NCBI RefSeq assembly: GCF_000300275.1
Contig: NZ_AMRN01000006.1
Span: 221,713-285,712 of the forward strand
DNA length: 64,000 nt
Origin: Thalassospira profundimaris WP0211
GTDB lineage: Bacteria > Pseudomonadota > Alphaproteobacteria > Rhodospirillales > Thalassospiraceae
Direction of reading: 5' to 3'
Every line of letters begins with the position of its first letter. The first letter of the stretch is position 1. The position numbers and the translations under genes were made by a program. Under the pieces are notes generated by a model. The model made no database searches. It had not been told where the DNA came from and was given only the letters and a program-made list of their open reading frames with translations. Shown here in pieces: positions 17,301 through 25,596 of this stretch.

Positions 17301-17383
17301 GCCCTATGGAATAGCGCAATCTCGGGCGGTCTGAAACCGGATATTTTGCCAATCGATCAAACCGCACCGAGACATGGCAATCC

Positions 17384-17923
17384 CTAGCCGGCCGGGTTTT
17401 CCCCGCACCATTTCAAAACGTTCTCGGCATCTGCGGCCGGATCATCGACGGGATAGAACACCTTGGTGATCTTGCCATCGTCAATGACCATGGTCAGACG
17501 CTTGAACAGGCGCATGCCATCGGCCTCGAAATCGGGCATCGCCATGGCTTCCTTGAAGCGATGATCAGCATCCGACAGCAATGCAAATGGCAGATGAAGG
17601 CGCTCGGCTGCTTCTTTTTGATAATCGGTTGTCTGGCTTGAAAGCCCGAACAGGCTTTCGACACCGACCGCGCGCAATTCCGCTGCGTGATCACGGAACG
17701 AACAGGATTGTGGCGTACAGCCCTTGGCACCGGGAATTTCGTTCCAACCTTCCGGGGACGGCACGCCGGGCTCCGCCGTGCGCGGATAGGCATAGACAAC
17801 CGTGCGGCCCGACAGTGTCGACAAATCAACGGATGCGTCATTGGTTGCAGACAAACCCATCGCAGGCAGGATCTGCCCCGTCAGGCGTTCAATCACATGT
17901 GCGTCGCTTTCTGAACTCATCAT
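17384..17923 (-). CDS. Peroxiredoxin, BCP/PrxQ-like
   Basis: A 179-aa thioredoxin-fold peroxidase. The active-site region reads GCTPQSCSFRDH at residues 68-79, with Cys69 as the likely peroxidatic cysteine and Cys74 as resolving cysteine in the C-x4-C spacing of PrxQ enzymes. The preceding strand TVVYAYPRTAEPG and the following LFGLSSQTTDYQKEAAERLHL-type region also fit. It would reduce hydrogen or organic peroxides using thioredoxin. The start at 17923 (ATG ATG) follows GGGAGGA; an ORF extension of 40 residues upstream is not translated. It is upstream of recJ, separated by 83 bp. Confidence 0.85.
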   Translation of the reverse strand: MMSSESDAHVIERLTGQILPAMGLSATNDASVDLSTLSGRTVVYAYPRTAEPGVPSPEGWNEIPGAKGCTPQSCSFRDHAAELRAVGVESLFGLSSQTTDYQKEAAERLHLPFALLSDADHRFKEAMAMPDFEADGMRLFKRLTMVIDDGKITKVFYPVDDPAADAENVLKWCGENPAG

Positions 17924-18117
17924 GATCCTCCCAGGATACAAGAGCGGGCTTTTATCACGAACAAGGTTCGGCCCTTTGGCTTTCAAGATAAGTCTGAACC
18001 CAAGGCTTAAAAAGAAGCATCGATTTCGTATTGTGAAAAACATTTTGCTGCATCACACCATTTGCCTGCGCGGCAAAGCTGTGCAAACTGGTGCGATAAC
18101 AAAAATGGATACGCGCA

Positions 18118-18435
18118 ATGCCCCAGAAAAAAGGTCTCAGGATCGGATTATCCATCCTGTCCATACTTACTGCCCTGATGTCGATGCCAATGGTGATGTT
18201 TTCACCAATGATGTTTGACGCACCGGGATCAGATGAAAATGTCTACACCCAGTTCCTGTTTTTCAGCGTCCTGGCATTTCCGGTGCTCTGCCTGATGGGC
18301 GGCATTCTTCCGTGGATATTCAAACGCCACCCGAAATCAATCTGGCTTTATGGGCTCAGCGGCCTTGCCATCGGGCTTGTCATTCTCGCAGTCGTGCTGC
18401 TGTCGGTTCAGTGCGGCGGTGACTTCGCCTGCTGA
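18118..18435 (+). CDS. Small membrane protein, 105 aa
   Basis: An unrecognised inner-membrane protein with three hydrophobic segments at about residues 9-31, 42-65 and 76-98, a basic N-terminus (MPQKKGLR) and a Cys-containing C-terminal end (VQCGGDFAC). A purine-rich GGATACG lies before the ATG. It is divergent from the peroxiredoxin gene and convergent with the Hsp70-like gene; its TGA ends at the base directly before the opposing stop codon, leaving no intergenic space. No function can be given. Confidence 0.65.
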   Translation: MPQKKGLRIGLSILSILTALMSMPMVMFSPMMFDAPGSDENVYTQFLFFSVLAFPVLCLMGGILPWIFKRHPKSIWLYGLSGLAIGLVILAVVLLSVQCGGDFAC

Positions 18436-19728
18436 TCAGACGATGCCTTCGTCCGCCGCGATCAGAGCCAACCCGTGTGCCACCGACAGGAACGGCTGGC
18501 CGATTTCGATGCGGTCCTTGCCAAAGCGATCTTCGAACAGCTTGCGCACGGCGGGGACATAGGATGTGCCGCCGGTCATGAAGACCTTTGAGACATCACG
18601 TGCATCGACACCAGCCTGATCAAGGCAGTTTTTGGCTGCCAGTTCGATCTCGGCCATGTCGGGTGCAATCGAGGCTTCGAAATCGGCACGGGTCAGTTTT
18701 TCTTCGATCTCCACCCCGCCGTGGGCGAATTGCAAGATGGTGCTGTCTTTTTCAGAAAGCTCTGCCTTGGCCTTTGATACCGACTGATAAAGGTGGAAGC
18801 CCATTTCGTCTTCGATGATCGCCACCAGATCCTCGATATCATCGGGCTTGGTTGCGGATCGGATCAGACCTTTGATTTCGTTAATGGTTTTGGGTTGGTT
18901 CATCATCGCCAGTTCGTGCCAGCGCGAAAACGCCGTGTAATATTGCCGCGGAACCGGCAGGGTCGCGCCCATGGATTTGTATTCGGATCCAAAGCCCAAA
19001 CGCGGCCAAACGGCCTTCTGGATGATGCGATAATCAAACCGGTCACCCGCAACGCCAAGACCCGTGTGCGAAAGCGGCTGCACCCCGCGAATGCCCAGTC
19101 CCGGTGTAAAGCGGATCAGCGAAAAGTCACTGGTACCACCGCCAAAGTCGGCGACCAGAACGGTTTCGGGTTTATCGAGCTCTCGCCCGTAATAATAGGA
19201 TGCTGCCAATGGTTCGAACACCATGGCCTCGACATCAAAACCGGCCTGTTCATAGGCCGCACGCAAGCGCATTTCGGCAAAGTCGTTGTCCGGGTTATTC
19301 CCCGCAAAGGCGACAGGCCGCCCGGAAATCACCCGCTGTCCCAGCCAGCCAAGGCTGTGTTGCGCGAAGTGATGGATTTGCGTCAGGAACGTACCAATCA
19401 GATCTTCGATGGAATAGTTGGTCCCGAAGATATCCGTGCCGTCGAAATCCTTGGCCGCCAGATAGGATTTCATCGACTGGATCAGGCGGCAGTCTTGGCT
19501 TTCCTTAAGGTATTCCTCAATCGCGAACGGGCCGGAACAGCTTTTGGTGTGGCTTGGCGCATTTGGCGCCTTCAGATCCTGATCTTCCCAGAAATACAGA
19601 ATGGTCCGATAGGTATCGAAGCTTTTGGTGCCGACCTCGAACGCGGCGGATTGCACGTTTCCTGCACTGTCTGCCACGGCAAGAACAGAGTTCGTCGTTC
19701 CGAAATCAAGGGCAATAATTTCCGACAT
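18436..19728 (-). CDS. Hsp70-family protein, YegD-like
   Basis: A 430-aa actin-like ATPase related to Hsp70 but lacking the substrate-binding domain and lid. ATPase motifs are ALDFGTTNS at residues 6-14 (phosphate 1), VADFGGGTSDFS near 195 (phosphate 2) and VFMTGGTSYVPAV near 388 (adenosine). This length and layout match E. coli YegD, a putative chaperone-like protein without a known client. GGAGCC precedes the start. It is transcribed alone. Domain assignment is secure; the cellular role is not known. Confidence 0.88.
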   Translation of the reverse strand: MSEIIALDFGTTNSVLAVADSAGNVQSAAFEVGTKSFDTYRTILYFWEDQDLKAPNAPSHTKSCSGPFAIEEYLKESQDCRLIQSMKSYLAAKDFDGTDIFGTNYSIEDLIGTFLTQIHHFAQHSLGWLGQRVISGRPVAFAGNNPDNDFAEMRLRAAYEQAGFDVEAMVFEPLAASYYYGRELDKPETVLVADFGGGTSDFSLIRFTPGLGIRGVQPLSHTGLGVAGDRFDYRIIQKAVWPRLGFGSEYKSMGATLPVPRQYYTAFSRWHELAMMNQPKTINEIKGLIRSATKPDDIEDLVAIIEDEMGFHLYQSVSKAKAELSEKDSTILQFAHGGVEIEEKLTRADFEASIAPDMAEIELAAKNCLDQAGVDARDVSKVFMTGGTSYVPAVRKLFEDRFGKDRIEIGQPFLSVAHGLALIAADEGIV

Positions 19729-19810
19729 CAGGCAGGCTCCGGCATTTGGTGTTGGTCACAGGGGGCGGAGGATGTAACGCAGTCCACCTGCCCCTGCAAG
19801 CCATTAAACG

Positions 19811-19852
19811 AAAAAAGGGAGTGCCGAGAATTACATCAAGGCACTCCCTTTT
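19811..19852 (-). terminator. Intrinsic terminator of glpX
   Basis: A 13-bp perfect stem (AAAAGGGAGTGCC / GGCACTCCCTTTT) closes a 14-base loop, and the minus strand continues with T residues. It lies 22 bp after the glpX stop. Confidence 0.92.
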
Positions 19853-19873
19853 CGAAATTTGAGAACTGGTCGC

Positions 19874-20833
19874 TTATTTGTACCAGATTTTCCGGCTGAA
19901 ATCGTGCACGGCGCGGACATAACGTACAGTACCGGATTGCGAACGCATCACGATGCTTTCGGTTTCCGCCCCATTGGCAAAGCGGCGCACGCCGCGCAGC
20001 ATCGCGCCATCGGTCACACCGGTTGCCGCAAACATGACATTGCCCTTGGCAAGTTCGGTCAGCTTGTATTTGCGGGTCAGGTCTTCGATGCCCCATTTTT
20101 TCGCGCGCGCGATTTCGTCATCGTTGCGGAAAACAAGACGGCCCTGGAACTGACCACCGATGCAACGAAGGGCTGCCGCGGCCAGAACACCTTCCGGCGC
20201 GCCGCCGGTACCCATGTAAAGATCGATGCCCGAAGTTTTCTGAGAAGTCGCGATCACACCGGCAACATCACCATCCCCGATCAGCATGATGCGTGCACCG
20301 GCTTCACGGGTTTTGGCAATGATTTCCTGATGGCGCGGACGATCAAGAATACAGACGACCAGATCGGCAACATCGCAACCCTTGGCTTTTGCAAGGCTTT
20401 TGAGGTTTTCGGCCGGGCTGGCATCAAGGTCGACAACATCGTCCGGAAGACCACCGCCGACGGCAATCTTTTCCATATAGGTGTCCGGCGCATTCAGGAA
20501 GCCACCCTTTTCGGCCATGGCAACGACGGCCAAAGAGTTCGGGCCGCCGGTCGCGCAAATGGTCGTACCTTCAAGCGGATCAAGCGCGATATCGATTTCC
20601 GGACCTTCGCCGGAGCCAACTTCTTCGCCGATAAACAGCATCGGGGCTTCGTCGCGTTCGCCTTCGCCAATCACGACCGTGCCTTTGATATCCATGCTGT
20701 TAAGCGCATTGCGCATGGCGTCCACGGCGGCCTGATCGGCTGCCTTTTCGTCGCCGCGTCCCATCAGGCCAGAGCACGCAAGTGCCGCCGCCTCGGTTAC
20801 GCGAACCGTTTCAAGCGCAAGATTTCGATCCAT
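19874..20833 (-). CDS. glpX: Class II fructose-1,6-bisphosphatase
   Basis: A 319-aa enzyme that hydrolyses fructose 1,6-bisphosphate to fructose 6-phosphate in gluconeogenesis. Metal-binding motifs are VIGEGERDEAPML at residues 54-66 and ALDPLEGTT at 83-91, followed by the GGPNS loop and the ILDRPRH segment. The start ATG 20833 (MDRNLALE) follows GAGGAAG; an upstream extension lacks a ribosome site. It lies 146 bp downstream of hom in the same direction, which is a common alphaproteobacterial arrangement, and ends at a strong terminator. Confidence 0.96.
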   Translation of the reverse strand: MDRNLALETVRVTEAAALACSGLMGRGDEKAADQAAVDAMRNALNSMDIKGTVVIGEGERDEAPMLFIGEEVGSGEGPEIDIALDPLEGTTICATGGPNSLAVVAMAEKGGFLNAPDTYMEKIAVGGGLPDDVVDLDASPAENLKSLAKAKGCDVADLVVCILDRPRHQEIIAKTREAGARIMLIGDGDVAGVIATSQKTSGIDLYMGTGGAPEGVLAAAALRCIGGQFQGRLVFRNDDEIARAKKWGIEDLTRKYKLTELAKGNVMFAATGVTDGAMLRGVRRFANGAETESIVMRSQSGTVRYVRAVHDFSRKIWYK

Positions 20834-20979
20834 ATCTTCTTCCTCGTATTGCTGATGTGGGGTCTGGGGGCCCCATCTCATTGTTGTCTTTTTATTTTTA
20901 TGCTCGGTTTTCTGTCCAAGCTATACAACATCGCCCCGCATCATGGCAGATACGGGGCGAATATGTGTTGTTCATTTTG

Positions 20980-22284
20980 TTAAGATGCGAAGCTTTCAAT
21001 CCGCATCAGAACCGGCGGCTGTGAATTGCTTTCAAAGGCTGCAATATCATTTACCGCACCCGACATGGCGGACTCAGTCGTTTCGTGTGCCACGATGACC
21101 ACCGGCACAACGCCGCCTTCGGTTTCGGCGCGGCCATGCTGGATCATGGACGCCATCGACACCCCATGCTTGGCAAGGGTTGCGGTCACCTCGGCCATGA
21201 CACCCGGGCGGTCCCAAACCATCAGGCGCAGGTAATAGGCGCCAACATGCTTTTCGAGCGACGCACGCACGTTTTTCTTAAGGCGATCTGCCGGCAGGCC
21301 AAACACCGGTGCCGCACGACCAGCCGCGATATCGACGATATCGGCAACCACCGCCGATGCGGTCGGACGTTCCCCCGCCCCGCGGCCCTGCAGGACCACC
21401 GGACCGACATAGTCGCCTTCAAGGGCCACCGCGTTAAACACGCCCTCGACCTTGGAAATCTGGGTCGCACGATCGACCATCACCGGGGATACGCGCTGCT
21501 CGATGCCCTCGGCCGTCTGTTTGGCGATACCAAGCAGCTTGATGCGATACCCAAGTTCTTCGGCAAGCTGGATATCAAGGGCCGAAACGCTTCGGATGCC
21601 TTCGACCGCAACCGCGTCAAAGTCGACTTCGACCCCAAAGGCGAGGCTTGCCAGGATCGCAAGCTTGTGCGCGGCATCAATGCCATCGACATCAAAGGTC
21701 GGATCGGCTTCGGCATAGCCAAGTTTCTGTGCCTCTGCCAGAACGTCGGCAAAGTCACGGCCCTGTTCACGCATGGTGGTCAGGATATAGTTACACGTGC
21801 CATTCAAAATGCCGGTCACGCGCGAAATCTCGTTACCAGCCAGACCTTCGCGCAGCGCCTTGATCACCGGAATACCGCCAGCAACCGCCGCCTCATAGGC
21901 GATGGTGACATTATTGGCATCGGCAATCCGTGCAAGTTCCGCCCCCTTAAGCGCAATCAGTGCCTTGTTGGCGGTCACAACGTGCTTGCCGTTTTCAAGA
22001 GCGGCCTTGCAGGTGTCATAGGCAATGCCATCTGATCCGCCGATCAGTTCGACAAGGATGTCGATATCCTTGTCCGCTGCAAGATCACGGGCATCATCAT
22101 ACCAGGTCAGGCCTTCGGTGGAAAAACCACGATCGCGAGTTCGATCACGCGCCGATACCGCTGTGACGACAATCTGGCGACCCGAACGGTCTGTCAGAAG
22201 GTCGCGATGTTCACTCAGCAGTTTAACGGTTCCGGCACCGACCGTACCCAGGCCTGCCACACCGATTTTGACGACGTCTTTCAC
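20980..22284 (-). CDS. hom: Homoserine dehydrogenase
   Basis: A 434-aa enzyme reducing aspartate semialdehyde to homoserine in the threonine and methionine branch. The NAD(P)-binding motif is GVAGLGTVGAG at residues 8-18. The catalytic region AEADPTFDVDGIDAAHKLAI lies near 203-222, with the lysine near 219. A C-terminal ACT domain (about 355-434, starting YYLRLMVWDRPGVMAEV) suggests feedback control, by threonine in this family. The start is GTG 22284 preceded by AAGGAG at ideal spacing. The aminotransferase gene lies immediately upstream. Confidence 0.96.
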   Translation of the reverse strand: MKDVVKIGVAGLGTVGAGTVKLLSEHRDLLTDRSGRQIVVTAVSARDRTRDRGFSTEGLTWYDDARDLAADKDIDILVELIGGSDGIAYDTCKAALENGKHVVTANKALIALKGAELARIADANNVTIAYEAAVAGGIPVIKALREGLAGNEISRVTGILNGTCNYILTTMREQGRDFADVLAEAQKLGYAEADPTFDVDGIDAAHKLAILASLAFGVEVDFDAVAVEGIRSVSALDIQLAEELGYRIKLLGIAKQTAEGIEQRVSPVMVDRATQISKVEGVFNAVALEGDYVGPVVLQGRGAGERPTASAVVADIVDIAAGRAAPVFGLPADRLKKNVRASLEKHVGAYYLRLMVWDRPGVMAEVTATLAKHGVSMASMIQHGRAETEGGVVPVVIVAHETTESAMSGAVNDIAAFESNSQPPVLMRIESFAS

Positions 22285-22360
22285 GATAACTCCTTGTCGC
22301 GTGGTTACATCTTTGGCTTCGCCCGTGATCAAAAAAGATCACTGCGCCCTGATAACAGAA

Positions 22361-22382
22361 CGCCCGGGACATGTCCCGGGCG
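22361..22382. repeat. Perfect 22-bp palindrome between aminotransferase gene and hom
   Basis: The sequence reads CGCCCGGGACA and its exact complement. It can form an 8-9 bp hairpin with a tiny loop. On the minus strand it is followed by GTTCTGTTAT rather than a clean T run, so it may be a leaky terminator or mRNA-processing hairpin between two cotranscribed genes. Confidence 0.6.
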
Positions 22383-22406
22383 AAACACAGAATGCTTTAT
22401 GAGATA

Positions 22407-23648
22407 TCAGACGGATTTCTTCAACAGTTCACGTGCAGATTCTGCATCGGGGCACTTGGCAAAGAACTGTTTGATGTTGCGATTGGCCTGACGAATGCGG
22501 TGCTTGTTTTCCACAAGCGCGATACGCACATGGCGATCACCATACTCGCCAAAGCCAAGACCCGGTGCCACGGCAACACCTGCTTCCTGCATAAGCAGCT
22601 TGGAAAAATCAAGCGATCCCAGTTCGGCAAAGGCATCGGGGATCGGTGCCCAGGCAAACATGGTTGCCGCCGGGCTTGGGATTTCCCAACCAGCACTTTG
22701 CGCCCCTTCGATGAAGATATCGCGGCGTTCGCGGTACAGGTTCCGGAATTCCTCGACACAGTCCTGCGGGCCGTTAAGGGCGGCGGTTGCCGCGACCTGA
22801 ACCGGGGTAAAGGCACCGTAATCAAGGTATGACTTGATGCGGGTAAGTGCGTTGATCAGCTTTTTGTTGCCGGTGGCAAACCCGATCCGCCAGCCCGCCA
22901 TCGAATAGGTTTTCGACAGCGAATAGAATTCAACGGCGATATCCTTTGCACCCTTGCACTGCAGGATCGAGGGCGGCGGATTGCCATCAAAATAGATCTC
23001 GGAATAGGCAATGTCCGACAGCACATAGATTTCATGCTTGCGGCAGAAATCGACAACTTCCTGATAGAATGCCAGATCCACCACAAGGGCGGTCGGGTTG
23101 GCCGGGAAGTTAAGTACCACCGCACTTGGTTTCGGGACCGAGTGTTTCACCGCGCGATGAAGCTGATCCATAAAGCTTTCGGTATTGAACGTCCCCTGAT
23201 CATCGTGACCAATCGGGATATGGCGCAATGCGGCCCCGGCAATGATGAAGCCGAATGCATGGATCGGATAGGACGGGTTGGGCACCAAAAAGATATCGCC
23301 GGGGCTTGTGATCGCCGCAGCCAGGTTTGCCAAACCTTCCTTGGAACCAAGGGTCACAACGGTTTCGTTTTCGGGATCAATATCGACACCAAAGCGACGG
23401 CCGTAATAGGCCGCCAATGCCTTGCGCAGGCCGGGAATGCCGCGCGACATCGAATAACCATGGGTGCGCGGGTTCTGGACCGTCTCAACCAGCTTGTCGA
23501 CGATATGCTGTGGGGTCGCCGGGTCCGGGTTGCCCATGCCGAAATCGATAATGTCCTCCCCCGCTCGCCGCGCCGCCGCCTTCATCGCATTTACTTCTGC
23601 GAATACATAAGGCGGTAGACGTTTTATGCGGTGGAAGTCCTGCGACAT
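22407..23648 (-). CDS. PLP-dependent aminotransferase, AlaC-like
   Basis: A 413-aa fold-type I class I/II aminotransferase. The PLP lysine lies in FYSLSKTYSMAGWRIGF (around residue 240), with the NFPANPTA loop near 180 and the DIAYSEI segment near 210. The N-terminus (FHRIKRLPPYVFAEVNAMK) and IDFGMGNPDPATP match the group annotated as AlaC alanine/glutamate transaminase or LL-diaminopimelate aminotransferase-like. The exact amino donor is uncertain. AGGAAACAGG precedes the start. It is the first gene of the aminotransferase-hom-glpX string. Confidence 0.9.
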   Translation of the reverse strand: MSQDFHRIKRLPPYVFAEVNAMKAAARRAGEDIIDFGMGNPDPATPQHIVDKLVETVQNPRTHGYSMSRGIPGLRKALAAYYGRRFGVDIDPENETVVTLGSKEGLANLAAAITSPGDIFLVPNPSYPIHAFGFIIAGAALRHIPIGHDDQGTFNTESFMDQLHRAVKHSVPKPSAVVLNFPANPTALVVDLAFYQEVVDFCRKHEIYVLSDIAYSEIYFDGNPPPSILQCKGAKDIAVEFYSLSKTYSMAGWRIGFATGNKKLINALTRIKSYLDYGAFTPVQVAATAALNGPQDCVEEFRNLYRERRDIFIEGAQSAGWEIPSPAATMFAWAPIPDAFAELGSLDFSKLLMQEAGVAVAPGLGFGEYGDRHVRIALVENKHRIRQANRNIKQFFAKCPDAESARELLKKSV

Positions 23649-23982
23649 TATCCTGTTTCCTCGTCAAATCACTGAAATTCGAATTTTATGCGAAAAGCAT
23701 ATCCTCGATTTCTCGAAAGTTGCGTTTAGACCCGATATTTAGGCCATTAATAGCGTACAATTCGAAGGATGTACCTTTTCTTGAAATCATACTCAACGAA
23801 TTAATGCGCGGAAAATACGCATAAATGCGATTTACGGCGGGGAAAGGACCGGGTGACGTCGGCCTGACGGCAAAAACCCGACCATTTCGGCACGCCCGAC
23901 GCTCCAAACACAAAAAAAAACGCGGAAGGATTTCTCCCTCCGCGTTTTGCTGTTTGGTTCTGAACTGTTCTGATCGACGTGA
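23649..23982. other. Intergenic region, 334 bp
   Basis: No gene seen. The part next to 23649 is the AT-rich promoter region of the aminotransferase gene; the part next to 23982 carries the terminator of the OmpA lipoprotein gene. Short ORFs here lack ribosome sites and plausible composition. Confidence 0.7.
23912..23946 (-). terminator. Intrinsic terminator of the OmpA-family lipoprotein gene
   Basis: On the minus strand AACGCGGAGGG pairs with CCTTCCGCG (one bulge), followed by nine T residues. It lies about 37 bp after the stop at 23983. Confidence 0.9.
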
Positions 23983-25335
23983 TCAGTAATCCAGATAAAT
24001 CTCGACACGGCGGTTGCCGGCTTCGCCCGCCGGAACGCCTTCGTAGTAGCGCGGATCGGCCGAGCCATCCGCACCGACAAAGATCGCATTCGGATTGACG
24101 CCAAGCTCAATCAGGCGCGACACGACGGCCGCCGCACGGCCCTCGGATACGCGGCGGTTAACCGCCAGGTGCTGCTCAAGCGACATGTTGCCTGTACGCA
24201 TCGACGCATGACCAATCACGCGGATAAAGCCGCTGGTCTGCTGCCAGGTTGCGGCAACCTGTTCAAGCACGTTGTAATCGGCACCACCAAGGTTGGTCGA
24301 ACCGTGCGCGAACTGGATCTGTGCGATCTGCACTTCACTGACAGCCGGGCCAGCCTGATCAATCGACTGCACGCCAAGACGCGATGCCAGCGCATCGTTG
24401 CTGACCGTCATGTCATAAGATGCGGAGTCGCCATACATCGGCTCCGCCCCGCCCAACTGGCTTTCATCGACGATCACCGAACCATTGTCGGAATACATCG
24501 AATAATCAAATTCCTGCGTCTGCACTGGCGCCGGTTCATTGGCAAAGACGCCCTGACCTTCGGCCAGACGACGCTGATACTGATCCATGACCGGATCACC
24601 AGACGATACAGGAGCACCCGCACCCGTCTGTTGTGCAGACTGCCCACTTTGCGCTGCCTGTGCTGCCTCATAGGCTGCGAGCTGCTGGGCCCGGGCATCT
24701 TCACCCTGTGCCGCAGTCGGTGCTGCAGGCGGGGCTTCCGGTGTCGGAACCGGGCCACTGGAAGGTGATTTTGCATTCCATTCGTCGGCAATCTTGGAGC
24801 CGCTTGGCGCAGAGGTGACCGCGCTCGTGGTGGCAGTTGCGGCCGCGGAACTGCCGGTATCGGCCATCGAACTGCTGGAAACCGGTGTTGTCGGTGCCGG
24901 ATTGATCGCGGGTTGCGACGCCGGTGCTGCCGGTGCGGCTTGCAGCGCGTTCACAGGCGGGCTGCTTTGACGGCGGCCACCCTGCTCATACTGGGCATTC
25001 TGGCGGTCTGCGGCCAGGCCGGCAACCAGTGCATCACGTTCTGCATCGCCGGTGACAACCGGTTTGGCGGGCGTGTCGGAAAGGTTCGGGTATTCGCCAT
25101 CCTCACCCGGAATGGCTTCGTCGGATTTGACAGCGCGCTCTTCATCTTCGCCATCAAACATGTCACCGACGGATTTGCCCCACTCGACCGGATTGATCGC
25201 ATCGGGAACCGAAGAACAGGCGCCAAGTGTCAGCACCACAGCCAGGGCCGAGCCCGTCTGCAGCAATACCCGCAGCTTCCCCCTTGCAGTCTCCTGCCAA
25301 GCCCCCTGCCCGGTGGTCGATTTCAGAACGCCCAT
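23983..25335 (-). CDS. OmpA-family lipoprotein with long low-complexity linker
   Basis: A 450-aa envelope protein. The N-terminus has a basic start, a hydrophobic stretch and lipobox LTLGAC with the acceptor Cys at residue 40. Residues about 95-250 are Ala/Ser/Pro/Gln-rich and probably disordered. A C-terminal OmpA-like domain spans about 325-450, with IRVIGHASMRTGN and NRRVSEGRAAAVVSRLIELG and ending NRRVEIYLDY, suited to binding peptidoglycan. It would tether outer membrane and wall. ATG 25335 was chosen; an upstream TTG at 25353 is possible. It is divergent from phaC. Confidence 0.85.
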   Translation of the reverse strand: MGVLKSTTGQGAWQETARGKLRVLLQTGSALAVVLTLGACSSVPDAINPVEWGKSVGDMFDGEDEERAVKSDEAIPGEDGEYPNLSDTPAKPVVTGDAERDALVAGLAADRQNAQYEQGGRRQSSPPVNALQAAPAAPASQPAINPAPTTPVSSSSMADTGSSAAATATTSAVTSAPSGSKIADEWNAKSPSSGPVPTPEAPPAAPTAAQGEDARAQQLAAYEAAQAAQSGQSAQQTGAGAPVSSGDPVMDQYQRRLAEGQGVFANEPAPVQTQEFDYSMYSDNGSVIVDESQLGGAEPMYGDSASYDMTVSNDALASRLGVQSIDQAGPAVSEVQIAQIQFAHGSTNLGGADYNVLEQVAATWQQTSGFIRVIGHASMRTGNMSLEQHLAVNRRVSEGRAAAVVSRLIELGVNPNAIFVGADGSADPRYYEGVPAGEAGNRRVEIYLDY

Positions 25336-25596
25336 TTCTTTTCGCTGCTCCAAATTCAGTTGGACGACGTCTGCATTAAATCAATCCGCAAAAACGTCAC
25401 CTTATAATTCTTGTACTACCCCTAAACGACGCGCTAGGCTAAGGCCATGATAAGCTTGGGATCAAGCAAAGTTTCAACCCGGAACGTCAATCGGATACCC
25501 GGAACATAGAACGTCAAAAGTCTTGCGATATTGCAAAGACGCAAAAATGTTCTGAAGTTACCTTGTATCCGCGGCGGTATCATAAGGGAATGCCCC

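Noticed and set aside
19859..20983. 374-aa plus-strand ORF opposite glpX
   Set aside because: It is fully antisense to glpX and shows no recognisable domain.
22285..22406. Possible riboswitch (SAM or threonine attenuator) before hom
   Set aside because: Only a palindrome without T tract is present; no leader peptide rich in Thr/Ile/Met codons and no SAM-riboswitch core could be seen.
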